Positions 23,731-36,127 of a stretch of 64,000 bases of DNA are shown in pieces. The notes below the pieces were generated by a model. That model saw only the letters and a list, made by a program, of their open reading frames with translations, was not told the origin of the DNA and searched no databases. Source of the DNA: Ursus arctos (taxonomy: Eukaryota; Chordata; Mammalia; Carnivora; Ursidae); assembly GCF_023065955.2 (NCBI RefSeq), contig NW_026622986.1:20795848-20859847 (forward strand), written 5' to 3'. Numbering within the stretch: the first letter of the stretch is position 1; each line of letters begins with the position of its first letter. The position numbers and the translations under genes were made by a program.

Positions 23731-26700
23731 CTAGAAGAGACACGTTGATCACACTTAGAATGTCAATCTTCTGATCAGTGGCTTTCCACTAAGAAGGATG
23801 CTGAAAGAATGGGTCTTACTCTTCTGACCACATTTGATGTCCCCACACCGGGAACTCTTTGGTCTTTCCCTTCTCTCTCTACCCCATCTTTTGCTGCGTA
23901 TACACAGCAGTCTGTATTAGGAACAACTCTAGTATCACTTCACTTCTGCTGTGTTTTAGGGCAGATTTTTCTCTTTCCTACACCTGACTTGACTTCTGCA
24001 TTTCCCCCCAGAACAGAGAAGAAGCCATCCTTCCTCTTCCTTGGAATCACAGAATGATTGAATCTCTAGATGGAAAAATAGCATGACAGCTGTGTAATTC
24101 AAATGCATAGCCAAAGTTAAATCCCCTCCTACCACTTCCTGTCAAGCCAGCCTCTACTGCAGTCCCTCAACAATGACTATGAGAAACGGTCAGAATTTGG
24201 ACATAATGCTCTAATCCACATCATGGAAAGAAAGTACTCGAAACCACTGGATACCATTGAAAATCAGTATTTGTCTTTCTTTAAACTGAAATCAGAGCAA
24301 AATGGGAAGCTCTGGATTTACCTAGAAGAGAAAATCGAAACAAATACAAATCATTGTTGATTATGGTTTGGCTGAAGCCAAAGGATTAGAGAAGCTCATA
24401 TCTCCACTGACAACCACACCACTCCCCTAGCCACATTCTCCAAAATGTTTAGTGTCTCTGTAGGGACATCCCCTGGGGAAACAATAACCTTCTACAGGGA
24501 AGTAGTTTGCCTCTCGCCACCAGCTGATAATCAGAATTTGTCCTAGATAAAAATACTCTTTCTTAATTAAGTTTTGTAGATTCTATAACTTTAAAAAGTC
24601 CCTAAAAGACATGTTAAAATCCAATTTAGACAATATAAAGTTTGTAAAACATACAGCACAACACCTAACATATATTAAAATCATCATACACATTAAGTTC
24701 CTTACCCTCTTTCCCTTCCCTTTACTCACTGGTACTTATTCAGTCCTCCGGACAAGCTAGGCTTATTTTCATTTACTGTGCAATTACTTTTTCGCCAATT
24801 AGCTATTTGTTAGGAACTTCAAAATACAATTCTAGCTTTTATCCTGCTATATTACAGGACCAGTTTTCCGAATCATATATTGTTTAAGGAACATGCTGGA
24901 TTTAGATATAATTATGCCACTCTTAATCACTGGGATTCCTGTTCCTTCATATGAAGAAAACCTATTAAGACCACCTCAGAGTTAGTTGTGTGTTCATTAA
25001 ATTAGCCAAGAAATTTTCAGTGCTGTATTTATAGTTCTCAGTCAGAAATGGCCTTTTCAGAAGTAAGCCAATTTATTTAACAAAACCCTGATGAGGTCAA
25101 AAGAACCAAGTTCCACTCTAGCCACTTCACCGACAAGTCATATAACTGCAGTCAATTTTTCTTCCTCTGTGGTCCAAACTCTCAGAGAATACTTAGATCT
25201 TTCTAAGTCTACAATTCTGATTCTATTATTCTAAAATAATCCCTGGCCCCAGCCAGTTGTTTTCCTCAAGTTTTCTTTAGAGAGACAGACTCTACATAGA
25301 CCGTCTCTACGTTGTCTTCAGATCAAATGTGTATTCCAATGAGTAGATTCCAAGCTCACTCTGAAGGGCTAGATCTTCTAGCAGGAAAATCTTAAATACT
25401 GAGAGAGACGGGGAGCAGGCAAAATGTGGTCAATGGACAATTTTCATCCAACCACCCAGGTGCGCATAGAAATAACTCAGTAGATTTTTAGACCTCCCCC
25501 CCCCCATGTCTTATTTTAGTTTCTGGGTGGGAGGGGAGCCTTGGTATCTGCAGTTTTAACAAGATTTCCTGGTGATTCTTAATCATATTACACCTTGAGA
25601 AACACTATGCTAAACCTTATGCATATTCTTCTCAAATAAGCAGGAAAACAGGGTGGTGGGGATGAGGGGTGGGGTCTATGTAACTTCAGTGATGTATTTT
25701 AAATAAAATAAGAAGTCCGATGTCTTAGCACCAATCTTCCTTGTTTTGAATCCCTCAATTAGGACTACTGTCCCATCTGTGGAATTTGACTCAGTCAAGT
25801 TTGGTTCACTCTTGTCCTGCTAAAGTTTTCTATCATTTTTCTCCTGAAATGTTATACTACTTAGATTGCCTCACCTATAACTTCTAAACTTTCATTATGT
25901 TCAATAAATGCCTCAGGATAGCCTCTTTCAGAGCTCTTCTTCTCACTCTTGTTCCATGCCTACATTTCCTCCTCTTTATAAAGAAGGAAAATGGAAAGCT
26001 AACAAATTATGGTCTTACAAAAATCTGAACTCCCAGGCTCTGATTAGCTACGACAACTGGGTTCAACCAACTTTTGTAGCCTTAGTAACATAGTAATTTT
26101 GGAAACAGGTAATCTCTTATCCCAAAAGGCAGGCTCTTCCTCTGACCTTGAGGTTGTTCTCGATAACACTTCCAAATAACCAAGTGTCCAAACCTGGAAT
26201 GTGGTCATAACATCGTCTGACACAAGAAGGCTTTGTAAAAGGCTTCAAGTTCTGTTTAATCGTGTTGTTTCTGCTCAGCCACCAGAAAATGAAATTTGGC
26301 CAAGATAAGAGAAAACTAAATACTCTGGTTTTATTTAACCTTCAGGAGTTTAAGAACCAACTTCTTATAAAATTATGTTCTGCCCCACAGGTGCTACCAC
26401 TTTCTAAAATAACTATGTTGCATGTTAATTTACAGGTTAATTCTCTAGCTCTTCTAATCTTCTGATTACTATAGTCTTTTAATATGCATAAGGTGACAGA
26501 GAAACATTGAGAAACTTAAAAGATCAAGGAATGCCAAGATTTCATTTTAGGCGATCTGACTTGGGAAAGAATGTTTTCCATGGGTCATTTCTCTAGGGAT
26601 AACTTAAACCAAAGGAAAAGAAACATCTGGTTAAATTCATTTATCACTACAACCATATAATGTCAAATGGGAGGTTTTTGGTCAAAGACTACAGTGAAAA

Positions 26701-26986
26701 TTCATTTCTAAAAATTGTAATCTATAGTTTAAAAAAACCTTCACTAAAGATAAAAAAAAAACACAAAACAGTCATTCCATTAGTTAAAAACAAGCTAAAA
26801 TACCATTCAGGACTTTTTACTATATTTATTCACTGTCATTTTCTCCTAGAACACAGAATAGTTTGAAACACAAACACAATCAATTAATAATTCTAGCACA
26901 AACTAAACAAGAATATACGTTTTTTTTCTTGAATTAGGTTCCAACTAGGAAAGATGAGAAAAGTCGAGATAGTCCATGCTTCTTAC
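23731..26986 (-). other. MRC1: MRC1 intron 2
   Basis: This 3.26 kb intron is unique apart from a MER5-like hAT fossil at 25430-25612. No young SINE or L1 is present, which makes it the least invaded intron of its size in the window. Confidence 0.85.
25430..25612 (+). mobile_element. MER5-type hAT fossil
   Basis: 'agaaataactcagtagattt', 'ctgcagttttaacaagattt' and 'cctggtgattcttaatcata', ending 'ccttgagaaacactatg', match MER5A-like order with a C run in the middle. Confidence 0.7.
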
Positions 26987-27388
26987 CTTCATAACCTCTA
27001 GAGCATAAATCATCTGTGGTTCCATAGATTTTCCATCTGCTCCACAAACCGGAACCCTTGTAAAGCATAATATTCTTTTCTTGTTTATTGCCATAGTTAA
27101 AAAATAAATCTTCTCCCTTGATCCCCAAAAGGGTGTCATTTTTGCACTCCCATTTCTGAAATTCGCTCTTCGGGTCACAGGCATACAGAGTGACAGCAAC
27201 CCAATCCGTTTTTGATGGTACTCCCAGACATAATTTAAAAGCAACACTCATAATCCGGGATTCAGACACCCATCGGAATTTCTGTGCTTCGTTGTCCTGG
27301 TTGCAAACCGCTGTTTGGACTGCACTGGGACTTAATGCCTCCACGCAGCGCTTGTGATCTTCATTATATATTAAAAATTGCTTAGTGT
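26987..27388 (-). CDS. MRC1: MRC1 exon 2: ricin-type (R-type) cysteine-rich lectin domain
   Basis: This 402-base exon encodes residues of about 21-154, the N-terminal cysteine-rich domain of the mannose receptor. In this family the domain is a beta-trefoil of the ricin-B type that binds 4-sulfated GalNAc, for example on pituitary hormones. The translation starts [15 protein letters not shown] and includes the hallmark stretches [30 protein letters not shown] and [13 protein letters not shown]. Six cysteines fit the expected disulfides, and NDT is an N-glycosylation motif. The acceptor is AAACAG after a long pyrimidine tract, with exon start at 27388; the donor is G|GTAAGA, with exon end at 26987. 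Both borders are phase 1. The reading frame is uninterrupted and the length matches the human exon. Only scattered substitutions relative to the human protein as I recall it are seen. Confidence 0.97.
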
Positions 27389-27797
27389 CTGTTTAAAAAA
27401 AAAAGAAAGAAAAAAGAAAAGATGCTTAAATGGATACATGTAACAAGGAATATTTTAGGTCAAAATTCCCAATGTTTCTGTTTCCATAAAACTTATGATC
27501 CCAGGAGAAGGGGTGAATGGGACTCTGGGCCAGCTCAGCTCCCTCTGCGAGGGGCTAGGGACGACCGGGTGGGGGGTCCTTGAGGCTGGAGAGAGAGACT
27601 GGGGGGAAGCCCTCTCCCCAGGAGAGCACAGGGCCCCCAGCAACTGGCTGGAAATCCTCAAGACATCCTAGTTCATTATGGGGAGCATTACAAAAAGGCC
27701 TGCCTTAAATGCACACAAATTGTAGCGGAGTCAACATAAAAGGTAGAGAACGGAGAAAGAAATAATAACCAACTGAGAAAAGAAAATTTAGATATGA

Positions 27798-27998
27798 GGG
27801 ACGCCTGGGTGGCTCAGAAGGTTAAGCTTCTGCCTTCAGCTCAGGTCATGATCCCAGGGTCCTGGGATCCAGCCCTGCATTGGGCTCCTTGCTCAACATG
27901 GAGTCTGCTTCTCCCTCTGCCTGCCACCCCCCCCCCTTGTACTCTCATGCTCTCTCGCTCTGTCTCTGGCAAATAAATAAATAAAATCTTTTAAAAAA
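27798..27998 (+). mobile_element. Carnivore SINE
   Basis: The head is 'gacgcctgggtggctcagaa' and the tail is 'aaataaataaataaaatctt'. A perfect 17-base target duplication (agaaaatttagatatga) lies at 27781-27797 and 27999-28015. It is 410 bases upstream of the exon 2 acceptor. Confidence 0.96.
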
Positions 27999-28599
27999 AG
28001 AAAATTTAGATATGAATACAATAAGCTAGAGAATTAAATATATGTATACCCTGGAATAGAATTTTGAAGTCTGATTCATCCCTACTCTCTTTGAGAAAGA
28101 GGAAGCTCATATGTAATTATTTTAATTATAACATTAGTGAGGTTTTATGTAACTTAAAAGATAATTTTATTTTAGGAAATTTTACCCTTATGCCCAGCAA
28201 ATCTTTGAACTAAATGCTTTCTGGATAGCCCTGTTAGAGAAGTGTTTTGTTTTGTTTTGTTTTTCCTTGAAACAATAGATAACTTAGCAATGTAGCATCT
28301 AATGCTAAGTTAGTATCTGTTATATAATTTTAACTTTCATTTCCTTGGCATACTCAAGCTAGCCTTTATATAACAAAAAGATACAAAAATGTACTTATAA
28401 GTGTAATAATTCATTAAGTTCACAGTAAAGGTTAAGTAAATGTTTTTATTTCATTTGAGGTAATATTTATGAGAATAACTACAAATAACAGTGTTGTTTT
28501 ATTCTTATAATTTGGGGCTGGTAATTTAAATAAGTATGTGTAGACGGCTTATACTTATAGTACATAGCTGCTAGCTGGCAAAACTGAACTTCCTCTTGC

Positions 28600-28650
28600 A
28601 AAAAAAAAAAAAAGAAGAAGAAGAAAAAGAAAAAGAAAAAAAAAGAAAAA
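28600..28650. repeat. A-rich purine tract
   Basis: A run of A followed by GAA and GAAAA units, all purine on plus. No SINE body is attached on either side. Confidence 0.9.
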
Positions 28651-29525
28651 GATCTGGTAAGCATATTTTTCCCCTTAAAACTGAATTCATGTACAGGTTT
28701 TTCCTTTTTGTTTATTTTTTTTAAGAATAGATAAATGTCATTTTATGATACAAATATCAAACATTACCTCAAGATTTACCAAATTCCTTCTATGTAAGTG
28801 TTCTTTCAAAATGAGCTGGTAGTATTACAGATATTTGAGGATCAGACTAAATTTAGCTCATTATTTTTAATCAAATCATCCTACTGAAATATAACAAAGC
28901 AATAAAAGTACCAATAGCAGAGTCCTTTACGATTTACAAAACATTTTCACAAGCCATATTCTATTCACTGTCTTCAACACCCCTGTCAGGTTAGCACCAT
29001 TACTTTCTGAGATCAGTTCTTGGACCATCAATTTAGGGCTTACCATGGATCTTTGCCTTGAAAGATTATTTTTCCCTGCCCTGCTGCATCTGCTCTTGTC
29101 CCACACTTGTTAGAGACCTCCTGCTTCTAACCTGTCTGGGTTCCTAATTTGGTGCTACTTTGAACCTTAGCTGGGGTTCCTTGGATGGGTTTCTCATTTC
29201 TGTTGGTTTGATTTCTTGGAATTGGGACTCAATAGAGTCTCAATTCAGAACACCTGTTTCTGTTGGCTTCTCTGGAGTTGACATCTGTCAACCGAGCACG
29301 CAATGCCCGGCTGGAGCTCCTCCCATCGAGCTGAACTCCTTCCCAGACTTGACCTCATCTTGTTGCTGCTCAGGCTCTAGTGTGACAAGATGAGTAACTT
29401 TCTGCATTGGCAATAACATTATTTATAATATGCTCTTCTGTTCATAATAAAACACAGGAGATAGGAAAACAAAAAGTTAAAAAACAATTACTATGATAAT
29501 TTACAACACACAAATGTAAATCTAA

Positions 29526-29556
29526 ATGGATGGATGGGTGGATGGATGGATGGATG

Positions 29557-29590
<34 letters not shown>

Positions 29591-29606
29591 CAGACAGATA
29601 GATATA
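29526..29606. repeat. Compound (GGAT)n(GATA)n microsatellite
   Basis: Units of GGAT change into about ten GATA units and then GACA/GATA. Such compound tetranucleotides are usually highly variable. Confidence 0.95.
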
Positions 29607-30124
29607 GGGATACACACACATACAAATACATTCACATACCCTATTGGTTCTGTTTCTCTGGAGAACCCTGACAAATATCTGTCTCCATGGCCACTACCTT
29701 AGACCAAGCCCCCATAGTCTCACTCTGATCTTCCACTCTTTGAAATGCAAGCATCAAAGAAGGTAACACTTGATCCTCCCAATTTCCTGGGTGAGATGGG
29801 CCTAATTTGCCACCTGACTCCAAATTGCAGTACCTCCCTAATGTAATAGGTTGTTTCCACTTAACTATGTAAGAGTCCGATTTCCTTCTGTTTTGTAGTC
29901 TCGTTAGCAGATTACCTGTGATGTGCATCCATTCAGGTGGATGCTTATTCAACCATAAAGTTGTTTTCTTTTTCTTCTACCTTTGTGAGAGGTTTTCCAA
30001 GTTGGGAGGAGATTTTGTTTTTAACTATATTTTCCCAACAATTTAAATCCTTCAAGAGTATGTTACCGTACACAAGAGAAAAACATCAACCTCCACATCC
30101 TAGCTCCCTAGGGGGGACCTGATC

Positions 30125-30480
30125 CCGTCCCCGCTCTCACATACCACCTTCCAGCCACAAGGCCTTTCTGTTCCTCAAACACTTCATTTCCACTTGAGAA
30201 ACTTCATATTTCAAGTTCCCTCTTCTTGGGATGCTCTTTCAGGTCCCAGTTCAAGTGTCAACTCCTTAGTGAGCAGAAATTTTGCTCTTTTATTTTCTAT
30301 ATAATATTCACAACCATCTTAAAATATATTCTTTTAAAAAAAATCATTTAGTTATGTTTTGTCCATGTCCCTCTACTGGAATGTAAATTCCACAAGTAGA
30401 AAGACTTAATCTTTCTGGTTCAGGACTGTATCCTCTCCTTTCGAAGCATAATAGTCCACAAATATTAGTTGAATGAATGA
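30125..30480 (+). mobile_element. L2 3' end fossil
   Basis: 'ttcttgggatgctctttcag', 'gtcccagttcaagtgtcaac' and 'actggaatgtaaattccaca', ending in TGAA units, match the L2 3' region. Confidence 0.75.
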
Positions 30481-31409
30481 AAGAACATTAATTAAATCTG
30501 AAGCATCTTGACTAATAACCCAGATCCATTATTTTATTTAATAACTGATGAATGATGTTGGCTGTATTTAATGTTACTTCTTCCTCTGAACATTTATTTT
30601 TACCAAAGAACAATTTAGAAATGTTTATACAAGGAGTACTTGGAAATGAAAAGATTCTATTTCAATTCAACCTTATCTATTCTGGTTTCCTTTATTTATC
30701 TTTGACATTAGGGAGCGGTGCAAGTTTGATATTGTCTTTGCTAGACAATATAAGGAAATGTAACATTATCACTTTATGATTCCACAGTCATCCATTATTC
30801 CTCTCTCCCACTAATCAACACAGAGTTTTGCTTTTATCATTTTCTCTCTGCCGTTGTCTCTGATTCCTTCCTCTGAAACAGATTCAAGGCCTTGACCAAA
30901 AGACAGCTTGTGGTATTTTTGCCACTATTAACCGCACCAGTGTTTTATATGTATAAACATTCTGTTCTCTGTCTATACTAATTATGTTATTACAACACAA
31001 GCATTACGAAGCTAACACATGAGGACAGTGGAATTGCTATATTCATTTCTCTGCCATCTCAATTATGGGTTTGAATGTGTGTTTTTCTTTCTGCTTTTTA
31101 AATACTTACACATCAGAAATTTATTTACAGAATGCAAGAGATCCTTCTTCCATCTTTAACTCTATCTTCCTCATCTCATATTAATTTTTTGACAAATATG
31201 TGCCAGGCACTGTGCAGGTGACATTGCAAAGACAAACCAGAGACAACTTCTGTGACCCACTGAGTTCACACTGCCTGTAGTTAATTCAAAGGCAGAAACC
31301 TCAAAGGTCAAAATATACCCAGGAAAGAAGCAATAAATTTCAATTCAATATCTCAAGTAAAAATAACCGCAGACTAGATATCCAATAACATAAGCATGAA
31401 TATTCTTTT

Positions 31410-31548
31410 TTTTTTTTTTTGAAATATCTTCCATGCCCAGCAAGGAGCCTGATGAAGGGTCCAAACCCATGACCCCACGATCAAGACCTGAGCTGAGATC
31501 AAGAGTCACATGCCTAACCCACAGAGCCACCCAGGCACCCCATGAGGT
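31410..31548 (-). mobile_element. Carnivore SINE, short type
   Basis: The copy is about 140 bases and stops after the 'ccatgcccagcaaggagcct' block with no CT-rich extension. A perfect 13-base target duplication (tgaatattctttt) lies at 31397-31409 and 31549-31561. Confidence 0.93.
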
Positions 31549-32939
31549 TGAATATTCTTTTAGGCATATTTTAACAGTTTTAAATTTTTCCATAACATTG
31601 GGCAAATAATTAAATTTCTAAATGGACTAGCACAGAAAATTAGGTTATTAAATTTGACAATCTAGAGCTAGAACTTGTATATGGTATATTTCCTTATACA
31701 TTTGTAGACTTTCCCCACTACCGATACATAAAATGCTGACCTGCAAACACGAAAAACAATCTTTTGCAAGATAGAGAAGCTGGATACGGGCAAAATAAGT
31801 GGATATTTTGTAGCAGACGCTGCCAGAACCCTACTTATTTCTACTTGCCTTTTGCCATGTCAGTGTATGCAAGCCCCGTTCCCCAACGTCAGCATAGAAT
31901 CTCTGGGCCTGGGCGCATCAGAGACTCCGGTGCCTACGTGCCACAAAGGCAAGAAAGGTCAGAGAACAAAGGCCCCCAGGAGTAACCCTTCACCAGTGAC
32001 TGATCGCAATTGATGAATAAACACCCCAAATCCCTGGCATGTTGGGACTCTGAGGCACATAGTCTATTTTGTTGCCCAGAGCACCCCAGCAGGGCTGAAC
32101 TCCAGGGGTCCCCAGTGGTCATGGGCTCCTTCCTTTCCAGTCTCACCTCCCCACTCCTCTGCCAGTGTTTCCTGGGACTGTTTCCCACATGAACTACTTC
32201 ACCCCAATCGCTGTCAGAGATAGTGTCTTAAACAACCCAAACCAAGAAATCTGTCCCGAAAGTCTCAGTAAATGAATATAAAACCTACATAGGAGTCCTC
32301 CAAGGACCAAAGTTGAGTGAAAAGCAGGTATTTATCACACAGTAAGTACATGCAAAAAAAATCTATGCCACGTGCTGGGGGCGGTGGGGAGGCAGACTAA
32401 GGATCACAGTGTTAGGTCTGGCAATATTGGACAAAAGCTTAAAGGAAAAATTGAGAGTTGTTTTAGTTTTCACTCTGATCCTTCATTTATTCACCAAACA
32501 TTCAGAGAACCTAATAATTTAAGTCACTGCATTTGGCCATTTGGGGAGGTACAAGGGTGAATCCAATAAGGGTTATAATCTCAGGAGAAAGGAGAGGGCA
32601 GGAGTAAGGAATTTCTCCAATTTCCTGTCTCTCTTCCTAAAGATAGGAATAGCTACACCCTTCCTGGGTTTGTTCACTCCCATCTCAGTAGGTCTCCCTT
32701 GGTCTGCTGATCTCTTTACCTGGGTCCTGGATTCTACCCCCTTCTGCCTCTCCACTTGTTCTCCCTTACTTTCTCTCTTAGATCTTCAACCTCAGAATGC
32801 CAGCCTCTCGCCAATTCTAGGACAAATCAACAAGATCTGTAGGTAAGAAGTTGACCCTATACTACTCTTTCTTCTTTCCCTCACAGTCATGCTAACTAAT
32901 TAATTAATCTTTATGTATCATGTCCTTCTGATCATGATA

Positions 32940-33145
32940 TAATCAAAGCTCTGATGCTCACTGGCTGTGTGACTTTGGTCAAGTGTCTTAACTACTCTGT
33001 GCTTCCTTTTCTCCATCTAAAAATGAAAGGAAAATAATAGGACCTGCTGGTTGTTGTGAGGATTCAATGAGATCATCTAAATAAAGCACTGAGAACAGTT
33101 CCTCACACATAGAAATTGCTATATACGTGTTAAGTATTATCATTA
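32940..33145 (+). mobile_element. MIR fossil, near full length
   Basis: 'ctcactggctgtgtgacttt', 'aacaattctgtg'-like core, 'gttgttgtgaggattcaatg' and 'cacatagaaattgctatata' follow the complete MIR order; this is the best MIR in the window. Confidence 0.85.
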
Positions 33146-33304
33146 ACTTGGGAAAATCAGTCTTGATGACAGCATGAAATGGTTGAGAAGAGGATGAGAC
33201 TAGAGAAAGCAGAACTGTTGCAGCAGCCTAGAGGCAGGAACAGAACAGAGATGATGGAGACTCCAGAGTTTCCAAACTCAAGAGACAGGTGATGTGGTGG
33301 AGAA

Positions 33305-33515
33305 AGGTATATTCTTTGGGTCAGCAAACTTGTGATCAAATTCTGACCCCGCCATTCACTAGTTGCATTGCTCAGTTAAATTAATCATTCCTGCCTCAAT
33401 TTCCTCATCTGTAAAACAAGGATAATAATGCTCCGTGATAGAGTTGCTATGAACTTCTAAATAAGATAATTTATGTAAAACATCCAGCATATCATTTTGC
33501 ATATAGTAAAACCTC
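33305..33515 (+). mobile_element. MIR fossil
   Basis: 'cctcaatttcctcatctgta' followed by 'aaaacaaggataataatgct' is unmistakable MIR core. Confidence 0.85.
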
Positions 33516-33689
33516 CAGGGTTGATGCCTTCCTTCCCCTCCCTGAGTGAAAAGTCTAAACAGTTGATACAAATAGAGGGACTAAGTCCTTCTTTGACATA
33601 TTGTTGTTTTGACCACATTTTACATCTTTCCTGGTCTACACACTCCAGCTGGCAAGTTCTTAGCCTCAGAGCCAGAAGGTAATAGTCAA

Positions 33690-33840
33690 GAATCATCTCT
33701 GGTCCTTACTGGCTTCCTGACTTCTGAGCCTATTTTCTCATGTAGTAAAAGGTGGATGGTAACACCCATCTATCTTACCTCATGGGGCTATTGTTAAGGA
33801 CCTGAAAATGATTAATGAATGGGACTAAGGATCTGAACAT
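33690..33840 (+). mobile_element. MIR fossil
   Basis: 'tgagcctattttctcatgta', 'ggtaacacccatctatctta' and 'cctcatggggctattgttaa' follow MIR order. Confidence 0.75.
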
Positions 33841-34769
33841 GCTTTGTGACTTTAACTTGGTTTGTAAGTGGACAAATTTGTCTTAGAATGCTTTCTCCTT
33901 TCGATGTCAGTTTCAATTCTTTTTGAAAGGGTACTTGCTTTCTTACCTCCTTTACTCTCACTTTTGCTCTGATTTCCACTAGTCTCCTCTATGGACCAAA
34001 CTAACCACATGATGTTTCCATCCAACAATGCTTGATGGTAGCCAAGAGGCAAGAGGACATTAGTGTTCTCATTTTGACATCAGTTTGACTCCCTCTCTGC
34101 TATGGAGATTTGCTACTTCAGAAGCTACTTTCCTTTTGTTCCATTCCTCTTGTGGCCTCTGTGACCTCTAAATTCTCTTTTAGCTGGTCACGTTCCAGTC
34201 TCAGAGGCCAGATCTGAGTGTTGAAGGATGCCTGTGGTTTCTAGCTTCCTTGTGAAGACAAGGGTCTTTGTCTTTAACTGACGTTGAGCACATTTGACTC
34301 TGTAAAGTTCACACTTAACCAATGATGACTCCTCCTACTGAGAAATGAGGTTCAGCAACCTCATTAGGCACTGAATTGTCACTAACAAAGCAATTGTCAT
34401 CTTACCTTTATCTGCAATATCCTCCATATACAGATCTCCATTTCTCAATTTCAGAAAAGTCAGATGAAGTTTGGAACAATAACAGGAAAAAAAGACAAAT
34501 ATAAGAACAATGGGAAAAAAAGAAAGATGACAAGAACTTGTTTTTGCTCAGTAACTTTAGAAAGTATGTCTTAAATCCAGCATCTAAAAGAAGTCATCCA
34601 TAAAGGAAGAAATGAAGAGACTAGAAATAAAGACAATTAGAAATGTCATAAGGAAAACTTTATGAAAATTAAAATGACAAAGGGAATGGCAGTGGGGAAT
34701 TGTTTCTTGAAGAAATTCTAGATTGGTACTAACCAATCATTCATTCAGCAAAACATGCATTATAGAAAG

Positions 34770-34915
34770 AATACTCCATTGGGAGCCAGGAGTCCTGAGC
34801 ACTAAACGGATTGTGCCATTATCTAGTTGTGAGACTCTGGAAAGATCACTTAACCTGTCAGGAATTCAATTTTCTTACCTATAAAACATGGAGGTTGGAT
34901 GCAGCTTCAGGCTGT
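34770..34915 (+). mobile_element. MIR fossil
   Basis: 'gtgccattatctagttgtga' and 'gatcacttaacctgtcagga' match MIR. It is the fourth MIR on the same strand within 2 kb. Confidence 0.75.
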
Positions 34916-35525
34916 GCCAGGGATCAAATTCACTGTATTTGTTTTACACTCACTGGCTAGCGAGGTCCTATTGTTGGCATCTTTTCTAGCCCTGTCTCCA
35001 GTGACATCACATTGGTAGTTTGAAATCAACCATGGCAGGAATGTTACACCATGGAAATCAGTAAATGCCACAAATCAGTGCTTTTTTTCTTCTTCTCTGA
35101 GAATCACTGGTTAAGTTTACTAACACAGCATTGCTTATGAGCTAAGCCATCCCATTTTAAGCCAAACTCTGCCAAGGTCTAACCTCTGTGTCTGAGCATC
35201 TCTCACTCTATCACAACTATGACTATATCCCCACTGAGGTTTAAACATTAGTGCTGAATGCAATTCTTCCTGCTAACAGACAGCAGGGTAAGAACCCCCC
35301 TCCTTTAAGCTTGACCTCCCGGCCCTTCCAGGTATGACGCGGATGCTCATAGTACTGATGATGTGGGATGTGCTCAGGGAGGTGGAAGAAAGGGTTCTGG
35401 CTTGAAAAAAAAAAATAAACCACAGAAAGTAGGAGACCTTTCTATGGGTTTTCTTCATGGGTCGGGAGCCAGGGAAGGGGGTGCTAGGGGTAAGGGAATT
35501 CATATGCCCTTTGTTCTACTGCTTT

Positions 35526-35550
35526 CTCTTTCTTTCTTTTCTTTCTTTCT

Positions 35551-35614
<64 letters not shown>

Positions 35615-35806
35615 TTTTGGTTTTTTTAATTTATTTGAGAGAAAGAGACAGAGAAATAGAGCACAAGCAAGTAGAGGGGCAGAGGGAGAGGGAGAGGCAG
35701 ACTCCCTGCTGAGCAGAGAGCCCAACGTGAGGCTCGATCTCAGGACTCCAACATCATGACCTGAGCCGAAGCCAGCCGCTTACTGACTGAGCTACCCAGG
35801 CACCTC
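35526..35806 (-). mobile_element. Carnivore SINE with (TTTC)n tail expansion
   Basis: The SINE body is at about 35615-35806. Its A-rich tail has become a (TTTC)n microsatellite (35526-35614, plus strand). The 14-base target duplication (tgttctactgcttt / tgtcctactgcttt) at 35512-35525 and 35807-35820 encloses body and microsatellite together, which shows that the repeat grew from the tail. Confidence 0.93.
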
Positions 35807-36127
35807 TGTCCTACTGCTTTGTTACTAAGCAGCAACTAACCTCTGTTCATGTGCTGTTTGAACCAAGAAAAAGTAAAAGTACAGGCTCTCAAGTTAAAGA
35901 AAAAAATCTGGAAGGGGCTCCCTCACCCATGTTTGTTTGTTTTTTATTCTCTGAGTAAACAGATCTTCAGCACCTCCCTGCTTCCCCTATATTTGTGCCT
36001 ATGAAGAGGAAGACATTCATCAGAGTAAGACATCCTGCTGTCTCAAGGAGGGAAACTTTCCTAAGCAAATTGAGAAACATTTCTTGCCACATAGCATTAA
36101 GAGTCAGTTTAAAGAAAATTAGTATCT

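Noticed and set aside
29526..29606. Regular short repeats that could be mistaken for a CRISPR array
   Set aside because: Units of four bases with no spacers in a mammalian intron; it is a microsatellite.
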